Shown here: in pieces, positions 42,032 through 51,388 of the stretch
Layout: every line of letters starts with the position of its first letter
How positions within the stretch are numbered: position 1 is the stretch's first letter
Assembly: GCF_029891575.1 (NCBI RefSeq)
Contig: NZ_JARZHF010000008.1
Span: 186,001-250,000 of the forward strand
Direction of reading: 5' to 3'
Source of the DNA: Salipaludibacillus daqingensis
GTDB taxonomy: Bacteria > Bacillota > Bacilli > Bacillales > Salisediminibacteriaceae
DNA: 64,000 bases
The notes under the pieces: generated by a model
Databases searched by the model: none
The model's input: only the letters and a program-made list of their open reading frames with translations
What the model was told of the DNA's origin: nothing
Translations under genes and position numbers: made by a program

Positions 42032-43996
42032 TTATTGTCCCCCTTTGAAATAATTATCAATTTTCTCTTTAAGAGTTTCTTCTGCTTCTTCTATTGTTGC
42101 ACCTTCTAATTGTGTTGCTGCATTTGTCAAATGACCACCGCCATCCATCATTTCCATGATAACTTGGACATTTACTTCTCCAAGAGAACGAGCGCTAATA
42201 CTTACACGGCCATCCTCTAACTTCGAGATGACAAAGGATGCAACAACGTCATTCATTGTAAGCAATGTATCTGCAGCTTGAGCAATGAGAACTTGACCGT
42301 ATGTTTCCTCTGTATATCCTTTGGCAATTGCCATCCCTCCAGGATATATATACGCTTTTTCTATCAGCTTTGAACGTTTGACAAATTGATCAAAATCTTC
42401 TTTTAATAGTTTTTGTACAAGTGTTGTATCTGCACCTCGACTACGAAGATAAGATGCCGCATCAAACGTACGTGATCCTGTGCGTATAGCAAAGCTCTTC
42501 GTATCAACGATAATCCCCGCTAGTAAAGCTGTTGATTCCAATACATCCAAATCTGGTTGTGTAGGTTGGTATTCAAGCAATTCCGTTACTAACTCAGCAG
42601 TAGACGAGGCATATGGTTCCATATAAACTAGAACTGCATCATCAATAAAATCTTCTCCGCGCCTATGATGATCGATAACAATCGTTCGATCCATCTTCTC
42701 TAAAAGCTTGGGGTCCATGACAAGAGACGGTTTGTGAGTATCGACTATAACCATTAATGTATCATCGGTTACTTCTTCTCTTGCTTCCTCTGGCGTAATA
42801 AATTGCGCCCAAAGATCTCTGTGACCTTCTATTTCATCTAATAGTTTATGGACACTTTGATTCACGTCATTTGGATTCAGAATGATAAATGCATCTTTAC
42901 CATTTGCTTCAGCAATCTTCAACATACCAATTGCCGCACCAATGGAATCCATGTCAGGATTTTTATGTCCCATCACAAATACTTTATCACTTTCTTTAAC
43001 AAAATCTCGAATGGCATGGGAAATGACCCTTGCTCTTACTCTCGTTCGTTTTTCCATGGCATTCGACTTACCGCCATAGAAGCGACCTTTCCCATTCTTT
43101 TCTTTGATCGCTACTTGATCCCCCCCACGACCTAAAGCTAAGTCGAGGCTTGATTGAGCTAGGGTCCCTAACTCACGTAACGATAATTCGCCACTACCGA
43201 TCCCTAAACTTAATGTTAAAGAGATTTTTTCCTTCGCTGTATTTTCACGGATTTCATCAAGAATTGTAAATCGGTTATCTTCTAACGTCTTTAAAGTCTC
43301 TTCATTAAATATTGCAATGAAGCGATCCGATGATGTTCTACGAATAAATATATCATGTTCCTTCGACCAACGATTCAATGAATCCGTCACTTGCGTTAAT
43401 AACTTGCTTCTAATTTGGTCATCCATTCCTTGAGTAACTTCATCATAGTTATCAAGATAAATCAATCCAATGACTGTTTTTTCTCTCTCAAATAAATCTT
43501 TAAATTCTTGTTCTTCCGTCACATTAATAAAATAAAGTAATCGTTCATCAGGTTCATGATATACTCGAAAGTCTTCATCTTTTACGTTTAATAAAAACCG
43601 TTTCTTTTCCTCATTCACTTGTTTAATAAGCTCATCGGAAAAAATAGACATAGAATCCCCTATCACATCTTTTTCAGCAATCTTAGTTAAATAGGGATTC
43701 GTCCACTGTATATCTCGGTTTTCATTATATAGAAGGATTCCGATCGGTAAATGAGTTACCGCTTCTTCTCCCGCCTTGTTCACCCGATATGTGAGTGTAG
43801 AAATATATTCAGATAATTCTCTTTCAAACTCTATCCTTGCTCGAATGATCAAATACAAGACCACACCTAAGCTAGCAAAACCTAAGAGGCCAAGCTGCCA
43901 TTGGTAATACGTTAATATTCCAGTAAACATCACAGCGACGCTCAACAGGGCAATGACGTGATAACCATGCCATTTTCTTAACAGGAATTTCGGCAT
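42032..43996 (-). CDS. gdpP: Cyclic di-AMP phosphodiesterase GdpP
   Basis: The 654-residue membrane enzyme cuts c-di-AMP to pApA and so affects wall, potassium and osmotic balance. It has two N-terminal helices (12-52), a PAS-like haem-binding type domain (80-165) and a degenerate GGDEF domain (170-300, with [11 protein letters not shown] in place of GGDEF). The DHH domain has [22 protein letters not shown] and [11 protein letters not shown], and DHHA1 has [12 protein letters not shown]. All metal and catalytic motifs are present. It follows yybS by 12 bases and is followed by rplI. Confidence 0.96.
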   Translation of the reverse strand: MPKFLLRKWHGYHVIALLSVAVMFTGILTYYQWQLGLLGFASLGVVLYLIIRARIEFERELSEYISTLTYRVNKAGEEAVTHLPIGILLYNENRDIQWTNPYLTKIAEKDVIGDSMSIFSDELIKQVNEEKKRFLLNVKDEDFRVYHEPDERLLYFINVTEEQEFKDLFEREKTVIGLIYLDNYDEVTQGMDDQIRSKLLTQVTDSLNRWSKEHDIFIRRTSSDRFIAIFNEETLKTLEDNRFTILDEIRENTAKEKISLTLSLGIGSGELSLRELGTLAQSSLDLALGRGGDQVAIKEKNGKGRFYGGKSNAMEKRTRVRARVISHAIRDFVKESDKVFVMGHKNPDMDSIGAAIGMLKIAEANGKDAFIILNPNDVNQSVHKLLDEIEGHRDLWAQFITPEEAREEVTDDTLMVIVDTHKPSLVMDPKLLEKMDRTIVIDHHRRGEDFIDDAVLVYMEPYASSTAELVTELLEYQPTQPDLDVLESTALLAGIIVDTKSFAIRTGSRTFDAASYLRSRGADTTLVQKLLKEDFDQFVKRSKLIEKAYIYPGGMAIAKGYTEETYGQVLIAQAADTLLTMNDVVASFVISKLEDGRVSISARSLGEVNVQVIMEMMDGGGHLTNAATQLEGATIEEAEETLKEKIDNYFKGGQ

Positions 43997-44008
43997 TATT
44001 CACAACTC

Positions 44009-44950
44009 CTACTTCTGCGCATTCATCCGCTTTCTCAAGTCAAAACCTAAATCAATTATACCTAAGATTCTTACAATATGAAGGAAAATCGGAAAAAGAA
44101 ATGAAATCACAACGATAATCACGGGAATCGCAGTGTTCACGCGCTTTTGATAAAAATAATAAAACACTAGTGCAAACCCTTGAATAGCCATCACGATATA
44201 TAAAATCGGTGTAAGATTCGCTGTTACAGTATATAGAGCTGTTCCTTCTTCTACCCCTATCATTATAATCAAATAGGTAAATAAATAATACCATATAAAC
44301 GCCTTTGGGAATCCCCATTCTCTCAAAGGTGGGAATTTTTCTATATCGTAGCCTTTCTTCTTTAGAAGGAACGCCGAGATGAATTGAACAATGAAGGCAA
44401 ACACAACTCCAATGATAATGAGTAATACAGGAGTAATGACTAGTAACCCATCAATAAATTCTTCTACACTTTCTAGCACGACACCTTCCTCAACACCCAT
44501 CATTAACATCATTTCATCTGCCACTTCTGTTGATTCCAGCATAGCTCCTTGAAACTCTTGAATTGGATTCACATCTAATAAAACGATACTTCCAACATAT
44601 ATCAAAACAAAACCAGCAATGTAAGTAAGTGCCCCCCCTAACAATACTCCGAATGCAGTCTTTTTTCGACGGTAACATTCACCAATCACAACACCACTTA
44701 CTACAAAAATCAATGATAGCGGCAAAGCTATTGGTCCTAATATTAAAAAGGTAATGAAGAAAGCCAGGATTCCTAATGATCCCCCTGCTTTTAATCCATG
44801 TTTTTTCGTGAAAAATATAAATGGTATAGATAATAAAAAGAGGCTAATGAGACCAACAACTGGGATCAACAATGTCATTAACATTAAAAGTAAATATATC
44901 CCTAAATAGAATGCTCCCTCTTTGATTAAATTCGGTGTTTCTTCTTCCAT
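44009..44950 (-). CDS. yybS: YybS family (DUF2232) membrane protein
   Basis: A 313-residue integral membrane protein with about eight hydrophobic helices, several with Gly and Pro, and KEGAFYLGIYLLLMLMTLL at the start. Its fold is likely a transporter of the S-component type, but no substrate is known. In Bacillaceae it nearly always precedes gdpP, as here, where the spacing is only 12 bases, so the pair probably shares a transcript. Assignment rests on topology, length and position. Confidence 0.85.
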   Translation of the reverse strand: MEEETPNLIKEGAFYLGIYLLLMLMTLLIPVVGLISLFLLSIPFIFFTKKHGLKAGGSLGILAFFITFLILGPIALPLSLIFVVSGVVIGECYRRKKTAFGVLLGGALTYIAGFVLIYVGSIVLLDVNPIQEFQGAMLESTEVADEMMLMMGVEEGVVLESVEEFIDGLLVITPVLLIIIGVVFAFIVQFISAFLLKKKGYDIEKFPPLREWGFPKAFIWYYLFTYLIIMIGVEEGTALYTVTANLTPILYIVMAIQGFALVFYYFYQKRVNTAIPVIIVVISFLFPIFLHIVRILGIIDLGFDLRKRMNAQK

Positions 44951-45109
44951 TCATTCGTCCCTCATTTCAACCATTCTACGTGCACCAATCTATATTTTAG
45001 CATGAACACATCATAAACAACAAAAAAATCAGCGATCAGTATGTAACACTGACCGCTTCTTCTATCATTTACTTATAACGTTCTGATATTAGGGGAGCCA
45101 TTTATAAAG

Positions 45110-45148
45110 AGCTTCACTAAAAGTGTTTATTATTCTTTTAGTGAAGCT
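45110..45148 (-). terminator. Hairpin after the 61-residue gene
   Basis: AGCTTCACTAAAA pairs with TTTTAGTGAAGCT; the T run on the minus strand is short (CTTTATAAAT). Probable terminator. Confidence 0.6.
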
Positions 45149-45176
45149 TGTTTAACATTTAAAATAACCCTTATGG

Positions 45177-45362
45177 TTAGCGATTCATTTTACGTGTTAA
45201 TTCGTTCTCTACTTGTAAACTATCTCGATAGTCTTTTTCACGGGCTTTTTCTACTTCAACTTTCTTTTTTAGGCTACCTTTATATGATTCATAGCCAATT
45301 CCATGTGATTGTTGCAAAGCCTTTTCCATGTTCTCTGTATATTTTACGTTTTCATCAGACAT
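45177..45362 (-). CDS. Small charged protein of unknown function
   Basis: A 61-residue soluble protein, MSDENVKYTENMEKALQQSH at the start, with 35 percent charged residues and a predicted helix over the second half (KKKVEVEKAREKDYRD). No Cys, signal or membrane part. TAGGAG stands 9 bases before the ATG at 45362; a TTG two codons earlier is too near that site. It lies between rpsR and yybS with its own hairpin behind. Coding is supported by site, terminator and composition; I do not recognise a family. Confidence 0.65.
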   Translation of the reverse strand: MSDENVKYTENMEKALQQSHGIGYESYKGSLKKKVEVEKAREKDYRDSLQVENELTRKMNR

Positions 45363-45534
45363 ATTCAAATTCTCCTATCGTATCATTTAAATTCACCAAT
45401 AGTATTTACTGATATAGAGAAGTATTCCACGATAAAAAATAATCTAAACATCCTACATATTATATTAGAAATGTAAAACGTAATCCTATAGCGTTTTAAC
45501 AATAGAATAACCATACTTGAGCTTTTCGCCACAT

Positions 45535-45568
45535 AAAAACACAGTAGCTGTTTTGCTACTGTGTTTTT
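45535..45568 (-). terminator. Terminator of rpsF-ssb-rpsR
   Basis: AAAAACACAGTAGC pairs perfectly with GCTACTGTGTTTTT, loop of 6, ending 9 bases after the rpsR stop; T run on both sides. Confidence 0.9.
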
Positions 45569-45576
45569 GTATACCA

Positions 45577-45807
45577 TTATTCTCCCGATACGAACGGCAA
45601 TAATGCCATTGTACGAGAACGCTTAATTGCGCGAGTTAACTGACGTTGATATTTAGCAGAAGTTCCAGTTACTCGGCGAGGAAGAATCTTCCCACGCTCA
45701 GAGACAAACTTGCTTAGCAACCCTGTGTCTTTATAGTCAATATGCTTAATCTTATTGACAGTAAAGTAACACACTTTACGACGTTTTGGTCGACCGCGAC
45801 GTGCCAT
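45577..45807 (-). CDS. rpsR: 30S ribosomal protein S18
   Basis: The 76-residue ribosomal protein has [20 protein letters not shown] and [20 protein letters not shown], with the basic start [12 protein letters not shown]18 pairs with S6 on 16S rRNA helix 22, which explains the rpsF-ssb-rpsR operon. It has one cysteine at residue 13 and so is not a full zinc-ribbon form. GGAGGG precedes the ATG. Confidence 0.97.
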   Translation of the reverse strand: MARRGRPKRRKVCYFTVNKIKHIDYKDTGLLSKFVSERGKILPRRVTGTSAKYQRQLTRAIKRSRTMALLPFVSGE

Positions 45808-45853
45808 AAATATCCCTCCTTCTATTTATTGTTAAAACGAATAAACTCCGTTT

Positions 45854-46420
45854 TTAGAACGGTAGGTCATCATCATTAATATCAATCGGTTTCCCATCAC
45901 TAGCAAACGGATCGTCATTTTGATTGCCTTGACCGCCTTGATTTCTTTGATTTCCTTGATTTCCTTGACCAAAATCACCTTGACCAGAGTTTTGGTTCGG
46001 ATTGCTTTGAAAACCGCTGTTATCATTCTGCTGCCCATAGCTTCCTTGACCGGCACTTTGACTAACATTTTGGTTTCCTCCACCGCCAGTTCCACCAGAA
46101 CCACGAGGCTCTAAGAACTGAACACTGTCACCTACTACTTCAGTCATAAAAACACGACGCCCTTCGTTATTATCGAAACTACGTGTTTGAATGCGTCCGT
46201 CTACGCCTGCTTGACTACCTTTTTTCAAGTAGTTAGCAACGTTTTCGGCCTGCTTTCTCCAAACGACAATATTTATAAAGTCTGCTTCATTCTTTCCTTG
46301 TGCGTTTGAAAACGGGCGATTTACAGCTAATGTGAAAGATGCTACTGCAATTCCGTTGGCTGTGTAGCGTAATTCTGGATCTTTTGTTAAACGTCCAACT
46401 AAAACGACACGGTTAATCAT
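45854..46420 (-). CDS. ssb: Single-stranded DNA-binding protein
   Basis: The 188-residue SSB has an OB fold (1-110) starting [21 protein letters not shown] Gly/Gln/Asn-rich flexible linker (112-170) with many GQGNQ-like repeats is followed by the acidic tip DINDDDLPF, which binds repair and replication partners. The linker repeats are rather low in complexity and differ in length among bacilli. It lies between rpsF and rpsR, the constant order in Bacillus, where it is induced with competence. Confidence 0.97.
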   Translation of the reverse strand: MINRVVLVGRLTKDPELRYTANGIAVASFTLAVNRPFSNAQGKNEADFINIVVWRKQAENVANYLKKGSQAGVDGRIQTRSFDNNEGRRVFMTEVVGDSVQFLEPRGSGGTGGGGNQNVSQSAGQGSYGQQNDNSGFQSNPNQNSGQGDFGQGNQGNQRNQGGQGNQNDDPFASDGKPIDINDDDLPF

Positions 46421-46464
46421 CCGAACTCCTCCTCGGAACGTGATCTTGATCTATTATTCTGTCT

Positions 46465-46752
46465 CTATTCTTCCTCACGAACAATAAGTGAACGTAAGAT
46501 GTTGTCATTGATTGAACTTAAACGGTTGAATTCATCTAGGGCTGGCTTCTCTGCGTTTAATTTAAGTAAAACGTAGAAACCTTCCGTGAAATCCTCGATT
46601 TCATAAGCAAGACGTCGCTTACCCATTTCCTTCGTTTCAGTCACTTCTGCGCCGTTGTCCGTTAAAATCTTGTTGAAACGCTCGATCAATTCTTTCGTCG
46701 CCGCTTCTTCCAAGTTTGGACGTACAATGTACATAATTTCATAGTTGCGCAT
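46465..46752 (-). CDS. rpsF: 30S ribosomal protein S6
   Basis: The 95-residue protein starts [20 protein letters not shown] and has [20 protein letters not shown], both typical of S6. It heads the rpsF-ssb-rpsR operon behind a strong promoter. In other bacteria the S6:S18 complex binds this leader to repress the operon. The 80-base leader here can form a hairpin (GAGCAA...TTGCTC), but I cannot show the exact binding motif. Confidence 0.96.
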   Translation of the reverse strand: MRNYEIMYIVRPNLEEAATKELIERFNKILTDNGAEVTETKEMGKRRLAYEIEDFTEGFYVLLKLNAEKPALDEFNRLSSINDNILRSLIVREEE

Positions 46753-46839
46753 ATTCTGTCACCTCCTTTTGGTCTAGGCCCTTCCCATTATAGAAAGAGC
46801 AAGGAGCAAGCATGTGTTTCCTTTTGCTCGCAAGTTTTT

Positions 46840-46868
46840 ATTATAACAGATCATTTCGTAACGTACAA
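46840..46868 (-). promoter_or_regulatory. SigA promoter of rpsF-ssb-rpsR
   Basis: On the minus strand TTGTAC and TATAAT with exactly 17 bases between them, giving a leader of about 80 bases. Confidence 0.8.
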
Positions 46869-46883
46869 GGAAAGTTGAAAAAA

Positions 46884-46912
46884 AGATAAAAGCCGACCTA
46901 CAATGGTCGGCT
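46884..46912 (-). terminator. Terminator of ychF
   Basis: AGCCGACC pairs with GGTCGGCT, then TTTTATCTTTTTTT on the minus strand. Confidence 0.85.
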
Positions 46913-47036
46913 CTGTTCGTACTATTTTCTTCGCAATATACAGCCGTCTCAGCATAGCCATTTTCATCCATCATGGTGGGAAAATAATCGCATGGTTGTC
47001 TACTATACATTCTACGAAGTCTTTGTTGCTTTATTT

Positions 47037-48137
47037 CTATACGTTAAAACGGAAATGGATAACATCTCCATCTTTAACGATATATTCTTTACCCTCTAAT
47101 CTAACTTTCCCTTGATCTTTCGCTATACTCATCGTCCCTGCTGCTACAAGGTCATCGTACGATACGATTTCAGCACGGATAAATCCTCGTTCAAAATCTG
47201 TATGAATAACGCCAGCAGCTTGAGGTGCTTTTGTCCCTTGATTAATCGTCCATGCTCGTACTTCTTGTTTTCCAGCAGTAAAGTACGTTTCCAAACCAAG
47301 CAATTGATAAGCTGCTTTGATCAATTGATCGAGACCTGATTCTGCAATGCCTAAGTCTTCTAAAAACTCTTGTTTCTCGTCTCCTTCGAGTTCCGCAATC
47401 TCCGACTCGATTTTTGCACAGACGACAATTACTTGAGAATGTTCATTTGCAGCAAACTCTTTTACTTTTTGAACATATGGATTAGCGTCTGCATCTAGAA
47501 GCTCGTCCTCACTAACGTTTGCTACATACAATACTGGCTTCCATGTGAGCAAATGAAATCCTTTGACAATCTTCGTCTGTTCTTTCGTAAATTCCACACT
47601 TCGTGCAGGTTTTTCATCTTCAAAGGCATCTCGAAGTTTTGATAACACTTCATATTCAGACACGGCTTCTTTGTCTTTTTGTTTAGCCATTTTCTCAACT
47701 TTTCCTATACGCTTCTCTACTGATTCTAAATCAGCTAAAATAAGCTCTAAGTTGATTACTTCAATATCTCGGATTGGATCTACACTTCCAGAGACATGCG
47801 TGATATTATCATCATTAAAGCAGCGCACCACATGGGAAATCGCATCAACTTGACGAATATGTGATAGAAATTTGTTTCCTAATCCTTCCCCTTTACTTGC
47901 GCCTTCAACGATTCCTGCAATATCTGTAAACTCAAATGCTGTTGGAACCGTTTTGTCTGGTACGACTAGTTCCGTCAATTTGTCTAATCGTGGATCCGGC
48001 ACTTCTACAATCCCAACGTTCGGGTCAATTGTACAGAATGGATAGTTCGCAGATTCTGCTCCTGCTTGTGTAATTGCGTTAAATAATGTTGATTTTCCTA
48101 CGTTCGGTAGTCCAACAATTCCAGTTGTTAAAGCCAT
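47037..48137 (-). CDS. ychF: Ribosome-binding ATPase YchF (OBG family)
   Basis: The 366-residue protein has the TRAFAC P-loop GLPNVGKSTLFNAIT, the G2/G3 part EFTDIAGIVEGASKGEGLG and a C-terminal TGS domain ending YIVKDGDVIHFRFNV. In place of the usual NKxD motif YchF proteins have N-x-x-E, here NVSEDE, and therefore prefer ATP to GTP. It binds ribosomes and is linked to stress. In B. subtilis it is yyaF, at the same place ahead of rpsF. Confidence 0.96.
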   Translation of the reverse strand: MALTTGIVGLPNVGKSTLFNAITQAGAESANYPFCTIDPNVGIVEVPDPRLDKLTELVVPDKTVPTAFEFTDIAGIVEGASKGEGLGNKFLSHIRQVDAISHVVRCFNDDNITHVSGSVDPIRDIEVINLELILADLESVEKRIGKVEKMAKQKDKEAVSEYEVLSKLRDAFEDEKPARSVEFTKEQTKIVKGFHLLTWKPVLYVANVSEDELLDADANPYVQKVKEFAANEHSQVIVVCAKIESEIAELEGDEKQEFLEDLGIAESGLDQLIKAAYQLLGLETYFTAGKQEVRAWTINQGTKAPQAAGVIHTDFERGFIRAEIVSYDDLVAAGTMSIAKDQGKVRLEGKEYIVKDGDVIHFRFNV

Positions 48138-48514
48138 TCATCATACTCCCTTTATATTTGACTCCATTAGCCTATATTTCGTTGATTAATGATAGTCTTT
48201 TTGCTTCAACCTATTGAACCTGTGTCCAGTGAATAAAATCAATAAGCTTTCCACCTTAAAAAATATCTATATCAACCATGTTTACTAATCAAGTCTTATG
48301 TTTGAAAACTTAGTTGGTCCGATCTCTCTTATATTCGTAACATTAAACCACTGTCTCCATCTTATACGTATCTACACCGCTCATAATTATAGAGACTTCT
48401 CACTCAAATGGCAACTAGCAAGACCAAAACTACCATGACAACTTAAAATTATATTAGGGTAATTAAACACTTCCGTAAAAAAACTCCACCTTTTATTAAT
48501 GATAGGTGAAGGTT
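48138..48514. other. Gene-free gap upstream of ychF
   Basis: 377 bases of AT-rich sequence with the terminator of the DUF951 gene at its right end (48477-48512). The ychF promoter should lie here; no clear pair of boxes was found. Confidence 0.4.
48477..48512 (-). terminator. Terminator of the DUF951 gene
   Basis: CTTCACCT pairs with AGGTGGAG (one G-T pair), then seven T on the minus strand. Confidence 0.7.
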
Positions 48515-48721
48515 TTAAATATTTTCTTCTGAAGCCCGTTCAATGACTCGTTTCATTTTTTTGGAAAACTCTTTTCTAGGGATCATTACACTGTGGCCAC
48601 ATCCAACACATTTAATGCGGATATCCATCCCCATACGGATAATCTTCCATTTGTTTTCTCCACAAGGGTGAGGTTTTTTCATTTCAACCACATCGTTCAA
48701 ATCATACATTTTGTCGCTCAT
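48515..48721 (-). CDS. DUF951 family protein (YyzM-like)
   Basis: The 68-residue protein starts MSDKMYDLNDVVEMKKPHPC and contains GMDIRIKCVGCGHSVMIPR. Cys20, Cys38 and Cys41 plus His43 may hold zinc in a small ribbon. The family is conserved beside ychF in Firmicutes, has no known role, and is often supposed to work with translation. The ATG at 48721 has AAGGAG upstream at 10 bases. The open frame could start earlier, but without a site. Confidence 0.85.
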   Translation of the reverse strand: MSDKMYDLNDVVEMKKPHPCGENKWKIIRMGMDIRIKCVGCGHSVMIPRKEFSKKMKRVIERASEENI

Positions 48722-48804
48722 GTACCCTCTCTCCTTAATCAAAAACTATTTCTCTTAGTATACATGAAAATACTCCTTTAACTCTAGTGGTTATATTAAT
48801 CTTG

Positions 48805-49836
48805 TCATGGTAAAGATTCATCATCAAATCGATGAATAATTGGATATAGCATAATAGCTGCTAATATATATAAATTCACTAATCCATAAATGGGATACAA
48901 AACACTAATTAATTTTGAAAAGCCTATCGTTGTTAATGGAATCATCAAAAGGAGTAACAGTGACGAAAGCTGCCAAAATGGTATATTCAAATATGCTTTA
49001 AACCTTGTACAAAGACCAAGCATACCAGATGCTGCTGTTGTATAGATTGCAGCCCAAAGTAATCCAGACATGATCAAGACCATAAAATACGGATAGTTTT
49101 GTAAAATTGCAAATAACGGTATTTCATAGACCATCACTTCTTGTGCAACATTAATTAATGATTGGTTATATAAAAGAGAAACGGTACCTAATAAAATAGC
49201 ACTTCCTAAACTCGCTATCCAGAGTTCTCCACGATGATTTATCTTTTTACCAATTGCACCAAGAACAGCTACGAGTGGAAGTATATTGAGAGCCGTAAAC
49301 GTAAAGGCAGCCGGCCAATTTGATTGCTTATCTATGGAGAATTCCATGTTAAATCCGTTTGTATTCCACTGAAACACAAGAAGAGTTCCAACAAGAAACA
49401 ATATAAGTAATGGAATAAGCACAGCATTCATAGATGTCATGCCATTTAATCCCCAAATGAATAGTAATACGAGTAATCCTGAGATAATAATGACACCGTA
49501 CCAATACGGGATATGAAGAACTTCTAATGTTGCCCCTCCCCCAGCAATCATAATCACTGTTGTAGAAAACAAGTACAAAATAATCATCCCATCATACATA
49601 CTAGTCAGTTTTTTCCCCATTAGTTTTTCTAATACTGGGATATAATGTTCAGATTTTTCTTTGTAACTAATATCCATAATGACATAACAGCAAACAAAAA
49701 ATAACACAGAAAATATTAGAATAGCTAGTCCACTCTCATATCCAAAAAATTGCCATAGTTCTCTACCAGAAGCATAGCCCGCTCCTATCATCGTCCCAAT
49801 GATTAAAAACATCCACTTTAATCCTGACTTCCACAA
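48805..49836 (-). CDS. YkvI-like membrane transporter (APC superfamily)
   Basis: A 343-residue protein with about ten hydrophobic helices; near the start it has MFLIIGTMIGAGYASGRELW, the unwound helix-1 motif of amino acid/sodium symporters of the YkvI type. The substrate is unknown. The start is doubtful: ATG codons at 49857 and 49842 have no free ribosome site, while TTG at 49836 has GAGGG 6 bases upstream, so I chose it. The open frame reaches 50037 but would then overlap yyaC. It is divergent to yyaC. Confidence 0.75.
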   Translation of the reverse strand: MWKSGLKWMFLIIGTMIGAGYASGRELWQFFGYESGLAILIFSVLFFVCCYVIMDISYKEKSEHYIPVLEKLMGKKLTSMYDGMIILYLFSTTVIMIAGGGATLEVLHIPYWYGVIIISGLLVLLFIWGLNGMTSMNAVLIPLLILFLVGTLLVFQWNTNGFNMEFSIDKQSNWPAAFTFTALNILPLVAVLGAIGKKINHRGELWIASLGSAILLGTVSLLYNQSLINVAQEVMVYEIPLFAILQNYPYFMVLIMSGLLWAAIYTTAASGMLGLCTRFKAYLNIPFWQLSSLLLLLMIPLTTIGFSKLISVLYPIYGLVNLYILAAIMLYPIIHRFDDESLP

Positions 49837-49925
49837 AATCATCCCTCTATTTCTCATCTTTGACGTATAGATCTCATATTTGATCCGTATACTGTTACTA
49901 CTATTTTGGAAATGAGGGTTGTATG

Positions 49926-50543
49926 ATGGTTTTTGGACAACTTTTTCAAGAAAAAAATAATCCACCTTATCGATTCCATCTTGATGAGCCATTAATGATC
50001 CAACAAATGGCAAAAGCAATATTTTCTTTATTACCAACTTTACCTGATCAACCTATTGCTGTTGTTTGTATTGGTAGCGATCGTTCTACTGGTGATTCAT
50101 TAGGTCCTCTCGTTGGTACAAAACTTCTAGAGAAACGTTGCCCATTTTTTTCTATTCATGGATCACTAGATTCTCCTGTACATGCGAAAAACCTTGAAGA
50201 CACAATCGAGAAACTCGAAGCTGATGCAAATCCTCCTTGGGTTATTGCTATTGATGCGTGTCTTGGTAAAACCGATAGCGTTGGATATATGACGGTAAAC
50301 AATGGTCCTGTTCATCCTGGTATTGCGGTTAGAAAAAAACTCCCCCCTATTGGCGATATTCATTTAACCGGTATTGTGAATGTTGCTGGATATATGGAGA
50401 TGCTTGTACTCCAAAATACACGACTCTCCCTCGTGATGAATATGGCTGACTGTATGTCTAGATCCATTTGGCGCGCTGCTTGTTGGCACGAGAATAGACA
50501 AAGTGTTCTCTACCCTTCTCAAGATACAAGTCTTTCCAATTAG
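49926..50543 (+). CDS. yyaC: YyaC, spore protease-like protein (DUF1256)
   Basis: A 205-residue sporulation protein related in fold to the GPR germination protease. It shows CIGSDRSTGDSLGPLVGTKL, AIDACLGKTDSVGYMTV and DIHLTGIVNVAGYMEMLVLQ, all typical of the family. The role in the spore is unsettled. GAGGG stands 7 bases before the ATG at 49926; an ATG one codon earlier is also possible. It is the only plus-strand gene in this oriC-proximal part, which is also true of B. subtilis yyaC relative to its neighbours as far as I recall. Confidence 0.9.
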   Translation: MVFGQLFQEKNNPPYRFHLDEPLMIQQMAKAIFSLLPTLPDQPIAVVCIGSDRSTGDSLGPLVGTKLLEKRCPFFSIHGSLDSPVHAKNLEDTIEKLEADANPPWVIAIDACLGKTDSVGYMTVNNGPVHPGIAVRKKLPPIGDIHLTGIVNVAGYMEMLVLQNTRLSLVMNMADCMSRSIWRAACWHENRQSVLYPSQDTSLSN

Positions 50544-50583
50544 AAGCTGCTGAAAGAGTTCTAAATTTAATTTACCTTGGATG

Positions 50584-50630
50584 ATAAAGAGGAAGGAGTG
50601 GACAAAACAGTCCTACTCCTTCCTCTTTAT
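50584..50630. terminator. Bidirectional terminator yyaC / DUF554
   Basis: ATAAAGAGGAAGGAGT pairs perfectly with its complement around a 15-base loop. It is flanked by A/T runs and lies between convergent genes. Confidence 0.85.
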
Positions 50631-50670
50631 TAAAAATTAAATCTAGTATGACCTGCATGATTATGAGTTT

Positions 50671-51378
50671 TCAACTAAACCATTGACTATAAATTAACAC
50701 TAAAATAACAGTTAATAGAATAGCTGGTAGTAAATTCGCAATTCTTATTTTTGGAATGCCAAGTAAATTCAAGCCGATCCCGATAATCATAATCCCACCA
50801 ACGGCAGTAATCTCACTTATAATCAAATCCAACCATTCTTCTGGTAACCATTGAAGAATAAATGTGGCAGCTAAGGCTATTGTCCCTTGATATAACACAA
50901 CTGGAAATGCAGAAAACATCACACCAATTCCCATAGTAGCTGCAAAAACAATCGAAGAAAAACCATCAAGAAGGGATTTAGTTAGTAAAACCGAATGGTC
51001 TTGGCGAAAACCACTGTCCAATGCTCCTATGATTGCCATTGCGCCAACTACAAATAAAAGCGTCGCCGCAACAAATCCTTCAGCTAAATTTCCATCCGTA
51101 TTGTTTTTCATTCTCCTTTCTAACCAACTGCCTGCTTCATTTAATTTCCCTTCAATGTTCCATCTCTCACCTAATACACCGCCAATAGCAAGACTAAAAA
51201 TAATTAATAGAAATTGCTGTCCTTCTAGTGCCATCGTGAATCCAAGCACAATCACGGCTAATCCTATTGCTTTCATGACTGTTTCTTTCATATCAAAGGA
51301 TACGTGCTTTAAACGAACACCTATCCAAGCACCAATGATAATCGCAATGCCATTCACTAGTGTGCCAAATAAAACCAT
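50671..51378 (-). CDS. DUF554 membrane protein (YdfK/YqgA type)
   Basis: A 235-residue protein with about seven helices, starting MVLFGTLVNGIAIIIGAWIG. It contains VATLLFVVGAMAIIGALDSG-like and LLDGFSSIVFAATMGIGVMF segments that are the marks of DUF554. The family is thought to be a transporter; nothing more is known. It is placed 10 bases after the cysteine desulfurase gene and should be co-transcribed with it. Confidence 0.85.
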   Translation of the reverse strand: MVLFGTLVNGIAIIIGAWIGVRLKHVSFDMKETVMKAIGLAVIVLGFTMALEGQQFLLIIFSLAIGGVLGERWNIEGKLNEAGSWLERRMKNNTDGNLAEGFVAATLLFVVGAMAIIGALDSGFRQDHSVLLTKSLLDGFSSIVFAATMGIGVMFSAFPVVLYQGTIALAATFILQWLPEEWLDLIISEITAVGGIMIIGIGLNLLGIPKIRIANLLPAILLTVILVLIYSQWFS

Positions 51379-51388
51379 ATGTATGCCC

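Noticed and set aside
45832-46104. 90-codon minus-strand frame rich in Lys, Ile and Glu inside ssb
   Set aside because: Out-of-frame reading of the low-complexity Gly/Gln/Asn linker of ssb.
49870-49925. SigF-like promoter in front of yyaC (GTATA ... GGAAATGA)
   Set aside because: The implied start would fall at the start codon itself and two -10 bases disagree, so I do not claim it.
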